Shown: positions 19,418-28,831 of the stretch, in pieces
Position numbering within the stretch: position 1 is the stretch's first letter
How the letters are laid out: the number at the start of each line of letters is the position of its first letter
Source: Niastella caeni
GTDB lineage: Bacteria > Bacteroidota > Bacteroidia > Chitinophagales > Chitinophagaceae
Assembly: GCF_004834005.1 (NCBI RefSeq)
Contig: NZ_STFF01000003.1
Span: forward strand, 868,001-932,000
Length of the DNA stretch: 64,000 bases
Direction: 5' to 3'
The notes under the pieces: model-generated
Database searches by the model: none
What the model saw: only the letters and a program-made list of their open reading frames with translations
What the model was told of the DNA's origin: nothing
Program-made: the position numbers and the translations under genes

Positions 19418-20842
19418 CTAGGGGGTATCCAAAACTAGCACCCAGTCATTCCCTTCTTTCACTTCTCCCGGTGCATCGAACTCCTGCACGCCTTTATTGG
19501 TAAACGTACCATTACCCGTGACACGGCTATTGATCGCAGTGTATTTCCCATCCCGCGGGTTGTACCACGAGGCTTTGCTACTTTTACCTGCAAGCTTATC
19601 CATCTTTACTGAAATATTTCTGCCTGTATAGGTATATACCATTGCATAGTTCTTTCCACGGGTGGCTATTAAGCGATCATATTGCTCTCCTGCTTCACCG
19701 GCTATCAACGACTGGTCTGGTACGCGGTCGAAATAAGACCTGGACAGCATCAAATTTTTTATATGCTGCATTTGTGCTGCTCCCGGCGCGTTGATCGCTT
19801 CGTACCAATTATTTGTTACACCATAGTTGCCGTCGGTATCATTCGGACGGTGCATTTGCATAACGGCATTGTTGCCATAAGTATAGCCACAACCGCCGGC
19901 AAATACCGACCAGTAAGCATACCGCCTTACATCATCGGCACCCCATCTTTTCTCCAGGGAGTCATGTAACCCCTGCGGGATCTCTTCATAGGAAGGCTCT
20001 CCATCGAAGGTGGGCTTTACCGGTGTTTTGCGATAATCCATTTCTGTGTACTTCCAGTTGTCTTCTCCATAGTGCAGGTCACCGGCGCTGGTATCCTGGT
20101 TATAACGGCGGTGGCCGCTCTGAAACATGTTGAACTGTAACCACGTCTCGTTGTGAAACCAGATCGAAGACGTTGTACGTCCGCGCGGATGAAAGGTCAT
20201 CAAATGACCGGGATCTTTTTCATGCAAGGTTGTACCAAGCGCCTTCCATAGGGTCATGGAATCTGTTCCTCTGATATCGCCGCCATTCAACCAAACAATA
20301 TTGGGTTGTGTTTTATAACGACCAGCCAAAAATGTTGCATATTGTTTTGCCTGTACAGGGCTTACTTTACCAGCTTTTACTTCACTGCCCCAGATGGGCA
20401 CCATGGCAATGTAAATGCCACGTTCTGCTGCAGCTTTAACAATGAAATCTATATGGTCCCAATAGTCGTATTGTGAAGCATTGTCAGCATTATTGCCCGG
20501 GGTTATTATGGGCGTGGCTACATTACTATTTTTTAAAGCCGTATCGCCATATGCATTTACCACCTTTGTTGTATGCAGCACCATTACCTGAATTACATTA
20601 AAGCCTTTTTGTTTGCGATCGTCCAGGTAGGTAATAGCTTCCTCGCGTTTAAGCCTGGAGAACAACAACCAACCGGTATCGCCTAACCAGAAAAAAGGCT
20701 TTCCATCGGCCGTCATAAAATAACGGCCATTGGCGGAAACTTTTAAAGGCTTCAGCGCTTGCATCGGACGCGGATTATCAGCGGTCCGAACTCCTCCCGC
20801 TGCCATCGCAGCCATTAACACGAGCGAAATAACTTTAAACAT
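19418..20842 (-). CDS. GH140-like apiosidase (DUF4038)
   Basis: The 474-residue exported protein has the DUF4038 TIM-barrel signature: SANGRYFMTADGKPFFWLGD (about 36-55), then TGWLLFSRLKREEA, YLDDRKQKGFNVIQV. A collagen-binding-like beta-sandwich follows from about 395 (LIATRGKNYAMVYTYTGR). In characterised GH140 (an RG-II endo-apiosidase) the catalytic residues are an Asp near 187 and a Glu near 284. Here Asp189 lies in LNGGDIRGT and Glu282 in FDGEPSYE, the right places. GH140 cleaves the GalA-apiose bond that anchors RG-II side chains, so this gene is the strongest hint at the locus substrate. Signal peptide about 1-20. Length is normal for the family. Confidence 0.85.
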   Translation of the reverse strand: MFKVISLVLMAAMAAGGVRTADNPRPMQALKPLKVSANGRYFMTADGKPFFWLGDTGWLLFSRLKREEAITYLDDRKQKGFNVIQVMVLHTTKVVNAYGDTALKNSNVATPIITPGNNADNASQYDYWDHIDFIVKAAAERGIYIAMVPIWGSEVKAGKVSPVQAKQYATFLAGRYKTQPNIVWLNGGDIRGTDSMTLWKALGTTLHEKDPGHLMTFHPRGRTTSSIWFHNETWLQFNMFQSGHRRYNQDTSAGDLHYGEDNWKYTEMDYRKTPVKPTFDGEPSYEEIPQGLHDSLEKRWGADDVRRYAYWSVFAGGCGYTYGNNAVMQMHRPNDTDGNYGVTNNWYEAINAPGAAQMQHIKNLMLSRSYFDRVPDQSLIAGEAGEQYDRLIATRGKNYAMVYTYTGRNISVKMDKLAGKSSKASWYNPRDGKYTAINSRVTGNGTFTNKGVQEFDAPGEVKEGNDWVLVLDTP

Positions 20843-20887
20843 ACTTATTACAATACTGATATTTAATTATCGATCATCCCTGTTTCC

Positions 20888-20923
20888 ATTTGCACATTTT
20901 CACATTTGCAAATTTGCACATTA
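20888..20923. repeat. 8-bp tandem repeat at gene end
   Basis: The units TTTGCACA TTTTCACA TTTGCAAA TTTGCACA end in TTAGCC, where TTA is the TAA stop of the downstream minus-strand gene. This is the same family and placement as 27-68, and both proteins end in Lys-Gly. Confidence 0.6.
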
Positions 20924-23900
20924 GCCTTTCCTTATCCACGCAACCACACTCCCACCCTTCACATTCTTCAAAGACACCACTTTCCCGCCTCTGATCTTCT
21001 CTTCCTTTCCTATTACATGACCAGTGGCAGGGTCAAACCATTTTACCCTGAAGGCGCCAGGTACGTTGGTGAGATTAACCTGAATATCATTATTTCCATA
21101 AATGATATAACCATTACCTGCATTTGTTAAAGTGTATTGTTCTTTAATGGAACCATCTACCGGCTTCATTGCAGCAGCCGCGGTTATAAACCCTGCATCG
21201 GCCATAACAGGAATATTCGCTAATGACCCCCCAGCCATAAACACCGCCCAACCCAGGTTATCGTAGTTATCACCGGAATACATCACTGCTTTGCCGGCAA
21301 ATTTATCGCGGTATTCTCTAACGGCGCGATACACCTGCTCAAAGGAAGTTTTTTTAGGTTTGAACTGGCGCGCCTGCTGACGGGGAGCCAGGCTTTGTCC
21401 GCCCAATGGCGCGTATGCCGTGCCATCCTGCTGATAATGCCAGTAGCGGATATCAATAAGATCAATAAAAGCAGCGCGGTTGGCATCGGCTAAAATAGCA
21501 TCCTGTACGTCTTTAGTTGCGCTTAAGCCGATCAATGCTTTCTTACCTGTATCTTTCTCCCACTCTTTTATAACGTCTATCCAGAACTGTATAAAATGTA
21601 AAGGCCCGGTGTATTCTGAACTGGTTAACTGGATCACGCCATTGTTATCGGCAAAATTATTAAGGCATTGGCGAATGTAAGCCCGGTGCAATTCGCGGCG
21701 TACCGGATGGGTTACATCGTAAAACTGTTCCGCCATGAAGATGCGTTTATCACCCGCATACGGCGGCGGTTCAGGGAAACCGGTATTGTTGATGTTATTC
21801 ACCGGCCGCCAGGGAAAATCGGCATAATGGGCGCCGGCTTCAATGATGTTGTGTTGGAAATAATTTTGATGTACCAGCACCAGTCCTTTCTGATCGGCCA
21901 GGTCGGCAAATTGTTTCAGGCGGTTCCAGTACCAGTGGTTGTATTTCGTAAGGTCGTATTTACTCAACCCATCCCAGGCCGTGTCTTTTCCACTGCGGGC
22001 AAAAGGCAATTCATAAAAGGGCGTCCACACATCACCATCGATGCGGCGGATGCGCTCATGATCATCACGACGGCGCTCGTACCACAAAGCGTAGTTCTGT
22101 TCAAAAGCTACCTGGTGTTTTGCCATCATGGTATCGGTCATTTCACAAAGGTCATCAGTCAATCCTTTGCCCGTTTCACCGGGAATAAAACGCGTGATGG
22201 CCGGTTTGGCATTCACCACTCCATAACGGCGGGGGTTGCCGCTCCACCAGGGTGATTCGGCTCTTGTTCCTGTTAATACCGCATTGCCGCGCACCAGCCA
22301 GCCATTCTGCACATTCATAGCAGCGCCGGGTTGCGGAGTGGCCGGTTGTTTAAATCCAATTTCATCTATGGTTTTAACACCAGCAGCAGCAACGGGTATG
22401 GGTTGCCGTTTGCTGGCGCCGTCAATAAATTCTGATACGGTGGGCTGTGGTTTTATAGACATGGCCGTTAATTCCGCAGCCTGTGCTACTGTCGGACTAC
22501 TGGTAGCATCTGTCCCTATCAACAGCAATTGCATCCTGCTGGTAAGATCTTCCTGCAAACGTTCTTTGAGCTGTGCATAATACAAACTACGCGGCTCTAT
22601 GGTATTGTTCGATTCGCCCCAATAACCATCGCCTGAAAATTGCGCCCAGCTACCAAACGACCAGTTCTGCGCAGTGGGTGGTTGATAACAATCAATACGG
22701 GATGCAGAACAATTCCAGCAAACACTATTGGCCACATTCCAGCCGGCGCCATTGCCATCCTGGCCGCGGTTCATAAAGCTGATCGCCTGTCCGTCAATCG
22801 TCACCATATCGAACAACACACCGGAAGCCCAGCTATCGAGGCCGCCACTGAAACTAAAAGCTTTGTGTGACTCGCATTGTACAAAAGCGTTGGGACCAGC
22901 CGCGCAAAAGCCGGTTGCAAAATCATGACCGCCGTATTCTGCATACAACCGCTGGAACAACGATTGCTGACCGGCTGTAAAAAATGTATTGCGACGCAGT
23001 CCACCGATCTCTGATACCGGAGCCAGCGATTTACAATCTTCTACCGTAATACGTTTACTGGTTTCTGTTACAAACACGGCCGAACCGGCAAAATGTTCAA
23101 ACACCACCTGACGTACCCAGGCATCAGCGGTATTTTCTATAGTAATAGCCATCCAGCGATGGGCTTCATCTTTCGGATTGTTCACGTCATATTCCGATAC
23201 ACAACGTACGTTCTCAACGCCCACATCCTGAATTCGGCCGGGCCAGTTGTACGAAGCGATCAAACCGCCGCCAAACTGTTCATCGAGGGCAGTTGTGATC
23301 GGCGCGTCTATTTGAATTGAATTATTATTTACCGCAACAATTGTTCTGTCCCAATAGAGATCGCGCTGGCCGGGTTTCCAGCCCAATGCGGTTATACCGC
23401 CGCCAAAATGCGCAGTATGCAGTTCATTGATCCAGTTGGCGGTGGATGGCCGGTGGACCATTACTTTATCGCCCACCTTGAATGTATGGGGTGATGCTAC
23501 ATTGAACGTAACACTATTGACTGGGATATATTTATCGGTGAGCTTTATTTCTGAAGAGGAGAGCTGCCGGTCGTTTTTACCAGCTATGGCGATGAGGGTT
23601 TGCCGGTCGGGGCCGACGCCTTTCAGGATCGTTCCATTGTTACCGTAACCGCTGCCGCGTAAAACGACACCGGATGCGCGAATGATCAACTGACCGGCTA
23701 TTTCATAGTCGCCGGGTTGTAATAATACCGCCCCGCGCATATTGTCTTTATCAGGGGGTAATGCCGCTACATAATCCAATGCCGCCTGTATACGGTGGGT
23801 AGCGTCGCCTTGCTTTACAGGCACCACTATACGAACCGGCGCATCGGGAATGGCTTTTTCGCCTGCTTTATAACCACAAAAGGAGAAGTCGGGAATACGG

Positions 23901-24043
23901 TTGCCCAGGGAGTCGGCAACATATACCAGCCGGCCTTTTTCAAATGCCAGGGGCGGTGGCGGCTTTTTTTCTTTCTGGGCGTGGCCTGTCAATACAACCA
24001 GCAACAGGCTGATAATAAAAAAAGGTCTGATTGTTAAAAACAT
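20921..24043 (-). CDS. beta-helix plus TIM-barrel glycan enzyme (DUF6298/GH138-like)
   Basis: The 1040-residue exported protein has a signal peptide (about 1-22, ending TGHAQ). Residues about 60-520 form a pectate-lyase-superfamily beta-helix (ASGVVLRGSGYGNNGTILKG, FAGSAVFVTETSKRITVEDC). Residues about 600-1040 form a TIM-barrel-like module (WYWNRLKQFADLADQKGLVL, GVIQLTSSEYTGPLHFIQFW, AFIDLIDIRYWHYQ) and a terminal beta-sandwich. The second half resembles DUF6298 proteins, a group I associate with the RG-II alpha-galacturonidase family GH138. That link is from memory and uncertain. The gene is separated from the pectate lyase upstream by a strong terminator and ends in an 8-bp repeat. Confidence 0.6.
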   Translation of the reverse strand: MFLTIRPFFIISLLLVVLTGHAQKEKKPPPPLAFEKGRLVYVADSLGNRIPDFSFCGYKAGEKAIPDAPVRIVVPVKQGDATHRIQAALDYVAALPPDKDNMRGAVLLQPGDYEIAGQLIIRASGVVLRGSGYGNNGTILKGVGPDRQTLIAIAGKNDRQLSSSEIKLTDKYIPVNSVTFNVASPHTFKVGDKVMVHRPSTANWINELHTAHFGGGITALGWKPGQRDLYWDRTIVAVNNNSIQIDAPITTALDEQFGGGLIASYNWPGRIQDVGVENVRCVSEYDVNNPKDEAHRWMAITIENTADAWVRQVVFEHFAGSAVFVTETSKRITVEDCKSLAPVSEIGGLRRNTFFTAGQQSLFQRLYAEYGGHDFATGFCAAGPNAFVQCESHKAFSFSGGLDSWASGVLFDMVTIDGQAISFMNRGQDGNGAGWNVANSVCWNCSASRIDCYQPPTAQNWSFGSWAQFSGDGYWGESNNTIEPRSLYYAQLKERLQEDLTSRMQLLLIGTDATSSPTVAQAAELTAMSIKPQPTVSEFIDGASKRQPIPVAAAGVKTIDEIGFKQPATPQPGAAMNVQNGWLVRGNAVLTGTRAESPWWSGNPRRYGVVNAKPAITRFIPGETGKGLTDDLCEMTDTMMAKHQVAFEQNYALWYERRRDDHERIRRIDGDVWTPFYELPFARSGKDTAWDGLSKYDLTKYNHWYWNRLKQFADLADQKGLVLVHQNYFQHNIIEAGAHYADFPWRPVNNINNTGFPEPPPYAGDKRIFMAEQFYDVTHPVRRELHRAYIRQCLNNFADNNGVIQLTSSEYTGPLHFIQFWIDVIKEWEKDTGKKALIGLSATKDVQDAILADANRAAFIDLIDIRYWHYQQDGTAYAPLGGQSLAPRQQARQFKPKKTSFEQVYRAVREYRDKFAGKAVMYSGDNYDNLGWAVFMAGGSLANIPVMADAGFITAAAAMKPVDGSIKEQYTLTNAGNGYIIYGNNDIQVNLTNVPGAFRVKWFDPATGHVIGKEEKIRGGKVVSLKNVKGGSVVAWIRKG

Positions 24044-24097
24044 GGTTGCCGAATGATTAATAATGTTTTTACCTGCGTCATTTTCATTGTTAGATGG

Positions 24098-24139
24098 TCA
24101 ATCCAAAAATAACGGGACTAATCTTTTGGATCAGTCCCG
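24098..24139 (-). terminator. rho-independent terminator after pectate lyase
   Basis: On the minus strand the hairpin CGGGACTGATCC / GATTAGTCCCG (plus 24113-24139) is followed by TTATTTTT. It lies 40 bp past the pectate lyase stop and closes that transcript before the next gene at 24043. Confidence 0.75.
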
Positions 24140-24177
24140 CCTGGGATCAATCTTTCATGGCTGTACTTAAAGAGCTG

Positions 24178-25836
24178 CTATTTCTTAACTGTTTTACTTA
24201 GATCTGGTTTTACATTGCTCATCGATACGAGGCTATTGAGGAACGCTTCGATATTCGTATAGCCATCCTTGTCTTTATCGAGTGAAGCATCGGCTGCGTT
24301 CTTCGGGTTCAACCCATTTTTAATTTCGTAATCATCGGGCATACCGTCGTTATCGCTATCCTTGTAAGGGGCGCCTTTGTATTCAGGATAACCACCAACC
24401 TGGGCCGGATCGGTTATGATACCTAATTTGTAAGAATCTATAGGCAATTTACGATGTTCAAATTGTTTTTCGGGCAGGGGTACGCCTTCTTTATAATTGA
24501 TCTTACCGGTCTTAACCTGCTCAGCAATGCGAATATCAACGGCATCGCGTTTAGGCAGGGTAGCGCCTGCATTTTTTATTACATAACCGAATGCTTCGGT
24601 AGCCGATACAATGGTCATTTTAGGCATGGGCAACGGCTCATTCCATTTTATGAAATCGGTGTATTCTCCGGCATTACTCTCATCTTCTACCTGTACGCCG
24701 CCAGCCCAGTTATTTTTGGTTATAGCATCATAGCCTTCCATGATATTGCCATGCACATAAGCGCGGCCATATACTTTGTATTTTAATTTGCTGCGGCCAC
24801 TCTCAGGCTTCAGGAAACGGTGCCCTACAGGTGTATTTTTAGGCGTTACCGGACCAGGTTTGAAATAGTTGTTGATGAAATTATACATAGCGCGGTAGTC
24901 GCCGCCATCGCTTGAACGGTGCATCCAGTTGAATACAACGTTGTTTACAAAATTGAAGGTGCCATTCCAGCCAACAGAAGGATTACGGCCGGTATTGTTC
25001 GCCCACATGTTGCGCATAAAGGTGCAATTCTCGCCGCCCAATGTGCTACCAAATGAGTGGTTATAAGTATCAAGCGCTTCGGCAAAAATTGAATTCTGGA
25101 TGGTGATGTTTACCGTTCCCAGCTTCTGTTCGGGTATACCGGTGCTGTCGTTGTACATATGGCGATACATGCTCATGTTCTCATCCAATCCCCAACTGGC
25201 CGAAACGTGGTCGATCATGATATTACCAATGGGATTGCCGCCGATGGCATCATCGCGACGACCTACATTGGTTTCGCCGCGACGGAACCGCATATAACGG
25301 ATAACCACATCGTGGGTATTGATCCAAACCGATTCACCGGCAACACAAACACCATCACCAGGCGCAGATTGACCAGCAATAGTGATATAAGGTGCACGAA
25401 TGATCAATGGCGATTTAATGCGAATAATACCTGCAACGTTGAATACAACGATACGGGCGCCACCGGCTTCGCATGCTTCGCGTAATGTACCGGGGCCTCT
25501 GTCTTCCAGGCTGGTTACCACAAACACTTTACCACCACGACCGCCAAAGCTATAGGCGCCGCCACCTTCTGCACCAGGGAATGCCAGGATATCTGCCTGA
25601 GGCAGATCGTACGGACGGGCAGCCCAGGGAATATAGGGCTTACCCTGTTTTGCTTCCTGCTCAATAATGGGTAATGCTTTGGCCCATGCTGCATCTGACA
25701 GAACACGTTCTGCATTCAACAATGAGTCTGACCATTTCTGAACATCCTGCGGGATCTTCGGGTATTGTGCCAATACCGGTGTTGCCAATGTTACAGCGGA
25801 AGCAAAAAGAAGGTTGCGAAACATTTTCATAATCAT
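24178..25836 (-). CDS. pectate lyase, PL1 family, with C-terminal Asp-rich repeat
   Basis: The exported lyase is about 552 residues if started at the first ATG (25836). A start two codons later is also possible. After a signal peptide ending PVLAQ and a helical stretch, the lyase begins FPGAEGGGAYSFGGRGGKV, the standard Bacteroidota PL1 opening. SLEDRGPGTLREA, ITIAGQSAPGDGVC and IMIDHVSASWGLDEN follow, the last containing the Ca2+-binding rung. The C-terminus has calcium-binding thrombospondin-3-like repeats (DSDNDGMPDDYE, DKDKDGYTNIEAF). Members cleave polygalacturonan by beta-elimination at the surface or outside the cell. It lies downstream of SusCDE but behind a strong hairpin terminator, so it probably has its own promoter or relies on read-through. 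It is a paralogue of the plus-strand lyase at 38149. Confidence 0.9.
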   Translation of the reverse strand: MIMKMFRNLLFASAVTLATPVLAQYPKIPQDVQKWSDSLLNAERVLSDAAWAKALPIIEQEAKQGKPYIPWAARPYDLPQADILAFPGAEGGGAYSFGGRGGKVFVVTSLEDRGPGTLREACEAGGARIVVFNVAGIIRIKSPLIIRAPYITIAGQSAPGDGVCVAGESVWINTHDVVIRYMRFRRGETNVGRRDDAIGGNPIGNIMIDHVSASWGLDENMSMYRHMYNDSTGIPEQKLGTVNITIQNSIFAEALDTYNHSFGSTLGGENCTFMRNMWANNTGRNPSVGWNGTFNFVNNVVFNWMHRSSDGGDYRAMYNFINNYFKPGPVTPKNTPVGHRFLKPESGRSKLKYKVYGRAYVHGNIMEGYDAITKNNWAGGVQVEDESNAGEYTDFIKWNEPLPMPKMTIVSATEAFGYVIKNAGATLPKRDAVDIRIAEQVKTGKINYKEGVPLPEKQFEHRKLPIDSYKLGIITDPAQVGGYPEYKGAPYKDSDNDGMPDDYEIKNGLNPKNAADASLDKDKDGYTNIEAFLNSLVSMSNVKPDLSKTVKK

Positions 25837-25904
25837 TAACAATTTTCAATTCATGGTGTGTGATATCAGTTCCAGTTGATAAGGTTCTAAGTGATGCAAT
25901 GTAT

Positions 25905-25940
25905 TGTAAAAATACAGGGAGGATGATTTGTCCTCCCTGT
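25905..25940 (-). terminator. strong terminator after SusCDE operon
   Basis: A perfect 10-bp stem ACAGGGAGGA / TCCTCCCTGT (25914-25923 and 25931-25940) with a 7-base loop is followed on the minus strand by ATTTTTA. It sits between the SusE-like gene and the pectate lyase. Confidence 0.8.
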
Positions 25941-26016
25941 TAGCTTATGTTCATTTATCCAGACGCATCATCTACATTCAGAAGTTGCACATACTGAAAA
26001 TTAAAATCGTCTTCTT

Positions 26017-26943
26017 TTATTTTTGCACTTTTACATCTACTTCAATGGTTGTTGTTTTAGCATCAGAAGCCTGATTCGCATACCTGAAAAGAATGGCGCC
26101 ATATTTTCCAGCCACGGTCTTAAACCCGATCACATTGCTTCCACTTGTAGTATTAACTTTAATAACCTTCGATCCTGTACCGGAATTCATATTATTCTTA
26201 ATAAGCGTATTGATGGCGCCCGCCGAAGTAAGGCCCGATACAAAATTCACACTGCTTGGCATCATTTTGAAAACAGTAGCGTTCTTGGTCCAACTGCTTA
26301 TATCATAAAAATTCAGTTGCGTTTGTGGCGCACTCAGCGCATAGAATGTATGCCCATTTTTAACGCCGCTAATAGAAGTTGTATCAAAATAATAACCAAA
26401 ATCAATAGATGCAGATTTACCACCGGCTTCATTAAAATTGAAAGCCTCACCGGTAGTGGTTGAATAATAGCATTTATTCACTTTATCGGTGGTATCGGGA
26501 ACAGCCATTATGCGATATGACCAGAAATTAAAGTCGGGCTTTACCGTAACAGTCAGCAGTTTGCCGCCATCGCCCAGAAATTCGGTCTGTTTGGTTCTTG
26601 CCAACACCCGGTAAGAATAATCACCGGCTATACTGTCGGCCCTGTACCCTTTAATTGCAGAAAACGATGTTTTTCCACCCGAAACAACAAACGTATCTAT
26701 TCTAACCCCGTTCTTCTGTATTTCCACAAAGGCCATTTCTTTTTCTGAGGTAACAGTAAAATCAAGGTAAATACTATCCTTGGGATTGATCTCCGTATTT
26801 TCAGTAATGCATTTAGGGTTGCTGCTGTTATATTCTACGGTAACGCCATAGGTGTCTATAGGATCTACTTTCTTTTCACATCCATAACCGAAAGCCACCA
26901 GCACACCCGCAGCAATTATATATTTTGAAAAGGTCAGTTGCAT
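26017..26943 (-). CDS. SusE-like surface glycan-binding lipoprotein
   Basis: The 308-residue protein has a lipobox (VAFGYGC, Cys about 22). The mature part appears to be beta-sandwich (EINPKDSIYLDFTVTSEKE, GDYSYRVLARTKQT, GAILFRYANQ), without catalytic motifs I recognise. Its place 32 bp after SusD is the usual place for SusE/SusF or SGBP proteins, which hold the glycan at the cell surface. Sequence in this class diverges quickly, so the call rests on lipobox, size and position. Last gene of the SusCDE transcript, followed by a strong terminator. Confidence 0.7.
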   Translation of the reverse strand: MQLTFSKYIIAAGVLVAFGYGCEKKVDPIDTYGVTVEYNSSNPKCITENTEINPKDSIYLDFTVTSEKEMAFVEIQKNGVRIDTFVVSGGKTSFSAIKGYRADSIAGDYSYRVLARTKQTEFLGDGGKLLTVTVKPDFNFWSYRIMAVPDTTDKVNKCYYSTTTGEAFNFNEAGGKSASIDFGYYFDTTSISGVKNGHTFYALSAPQTQLNFYDISSWTKNATVFKMMPSSVNFVSGLTSAGAINTLIKNNMNSGTGSKVIKVNTTSGSNVIGFKTVAGKYGAILFRYANQASDAKTTTIEVDVKVQK

Positions 26944-26975
26944 AAATCAAATTTTAAAAATGATCACTTAAAAAA

Positions 26976-28805
26976 TTATTGCAGCGGATCGAATGTGCCG
27001 CCGGTCCATCCTTTTGTTTGCTCCATTGTATAGGTTGCCTGGTTGAAAAAGTTGGGCAAAGCGTAGAAATAATATTTCTCAGGAATGCTTACTACGTTAC
27101 TCCCTTCAATCGTTGTAATACTTGGTGTAAACATGGCCTGGTAAACGCTTTTGTTATTCAGGTTGGCGGTATCGCGGGGTTTTACACCGTTGGCATCGGC
27201 TTTGTCAAGGAAAATATCGGTAGCCAATGCGCCACTGCGGGTTGTGCCGGCATAATAAGGTGGTTTGGGAGCCCATTTAACCCCGAACCTTGATGTAATT
27301 AACCCATAATTGCGGGTCCTTCTCAGATCCCAGTAACGCTTTCCTTCCATGGCAAATTCCACTTGTCTTTCACTTAAGATCAGGCTTCTCATTTCTGCCG
27401 TATTAGTTGCCACACTCAGTCCGTAATCGTATGTTCCCTGTACAATACCAGCGCGCTTGCGGATGAGGCGCACCATATCTTTTGCTTCCGTCAGCCTTCC
27501 TGTTTCGTTAGCGCATTCAGCCAGGTTCATCACTACTTCGGCAAAACGCATTTCTATCCAATCCATGCCGCTTCCGCCGCCGGTATTGCTGTTATACTGA
27601 GCCTGTGAAGCCTGCAGCGTGGGGTTAGTGATCCTTTTGCAATAAAAGCCGGTAATAATGGTATTTGCAGTTTCATCTACTACACCAGTATAGTTCCATT
27701 GTTTACGAAGCGCTTTACCACTAAGCGGCCACGCGCCGCCATTGTAAGCGATCGACATTTCAAACCGGGGGTCCCTGTTTCTCCAGAACAACACAGCATC
27801 GTAACCGGATGAAGTATGTGAAATAGGCAACCCATTGTTCATTGTATAAGCCTGCACCAGGTTCCAGGTTGGCTGGTTAGAACCGCCGCCACCTGATTCG
27901 GAATAAGGCCTTGTAATATATTCAGTGTTTGTACCACGGGCCGGACTTAAGGATACTGCGTCGAGCTTGCGTACCAGTAATATTTCTTTATGGTCTTCGG
28001 TAACAAAAATATTAGCATAATTAGATAATAAAATTTGTCCTCTGGCCACACAGGTATCATAAGCCTGTTTACAGGCGGTATAAGCATCTTCCCAACGATT
28101 TGCAAGATTGGCAGGGTTAAACTGGGGACTTGCCCAATAAAGCAGTACTTTACCTTTGTAAGCAAGCGCTGCGTTTTTTGTTATTCTGCCAACATCTGAA
28201 CTTCCCCATGAAGCAGGCAGGTAAGCGGCTGCAGAATCCAGGTCATTAACAATAGCTGCAATACATTCACTTGTTTTTGAACGGGGAACATTTAAGTCTT
28301 CCCCATTTAAGTCCTGGGCGTGTAATATCAACGGAACGCCACCATACAAACTTACCAGCCGGAAATAAACATAAGCCCTTAAAAAGAAGAACTGGCCTTT
28401 GAGTTTAATTTTCACATCATCTGACAATGTACTGTTATTAATTCCATCAATAGCCACATTACATCTTCTTATATCAAAGTAACGGTTAGTGCCGGCACCG
28501 TTGCCTGTGCCAATATCCGTTACTGAATTTTCAAGTAATGTACCATATAAAAAATCGGTATTGGCATTGTTCAATTCATCCGATGTATTATGTATACCTC
28601 CAACTGAAGGCCAGTTAGGCATGATGAGATCGTAGGTTTTGTTCAGAAAAAGGCTGGCAGGACCTTCGTTGTTCCAGATACCTTCGTCATTGATACCATT
28701 CTGATCTTCCAGATCAAAGAAACCTTTTTTACAGCCGCACAAAACACTTACAAGCAACAATGACGCGGCTGTATAACGGGAGAATTTATTTATGAATGAA
28801 CTCAT
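26976..28805 (-). CDS. SusD/RagB family outer-membrane lipoprotein
   Basis: The 609-residue lipoprotein (LLVSVLCGC lipobox, Cys about 24) has SusD hallmarks: KTYDLIMPNWPS near the N-terminus, FFLRAYVYFRLVSLYGGVPL (TPR region), WIEMRFAEVVMNLAECANE and LSERQVEFAMEGKRYWDLRR. SusD caps the SusC barrel as a lid and binds the oligosaccharide for import. It sits 26 bp downstream of SusC on the same strand, as expected for an obligate pair. Normal length, no damage. Confidence 0.95.
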   Translation of the reverse strand: MSSFINKFSRYTAASLLLVSVLCGCKKGFFDLEDQNGINDEGIWNNEGPASLFLNKTYDLIMPNWPSVGGIHNTSDELNNANTDFLYGTLLENSVTDIGTGNGAGTNRYFDIRRCNVAIDGINNSTLSDDVKIKLKGQFFFLRAYVYFRLVSLYGGVPLILHAQDLNGEDLNVPRSKTSECIAAIVNDLDSAAAYLPASWGSSDVGRITKNAALAYKGKVLLYWASPQFNPANLANRWEDAYTACKQAYDTCVARGQILLSNYANIFVTEDHKEILLVRKLDAVSLSPARGTNTEYITRPYSESGGGGSNQPTWNLVQAYTMNNGLPISHTSSGYDAVLFWRNRDPRFEMSIAYNGGAWPLSGKALRKQWNYTGVVDETANTIITGFYCKRITNPTLQASQAQYNSNTGGGSGMDWIEMRFAEVVMNLAECANETGRLTEAKDMVRLIRKRAGIVQGTYDYGLSVATNTAEMRSLILSERQVEFAMEGKRYWDLRRTRNYGLITSRFGVKWAPKPPYYAGTTRSGALATDIFLDKADANGVKPRDTANLNNKSVYQAMFTPSITTIEGSNVVSIPEKYYFYALPNFFNQATYTMEQTKGWTGGTFDPLQ

Positions 28806-28831
28806 TTTTTTTCTTTTTAGATAAGCAATCG

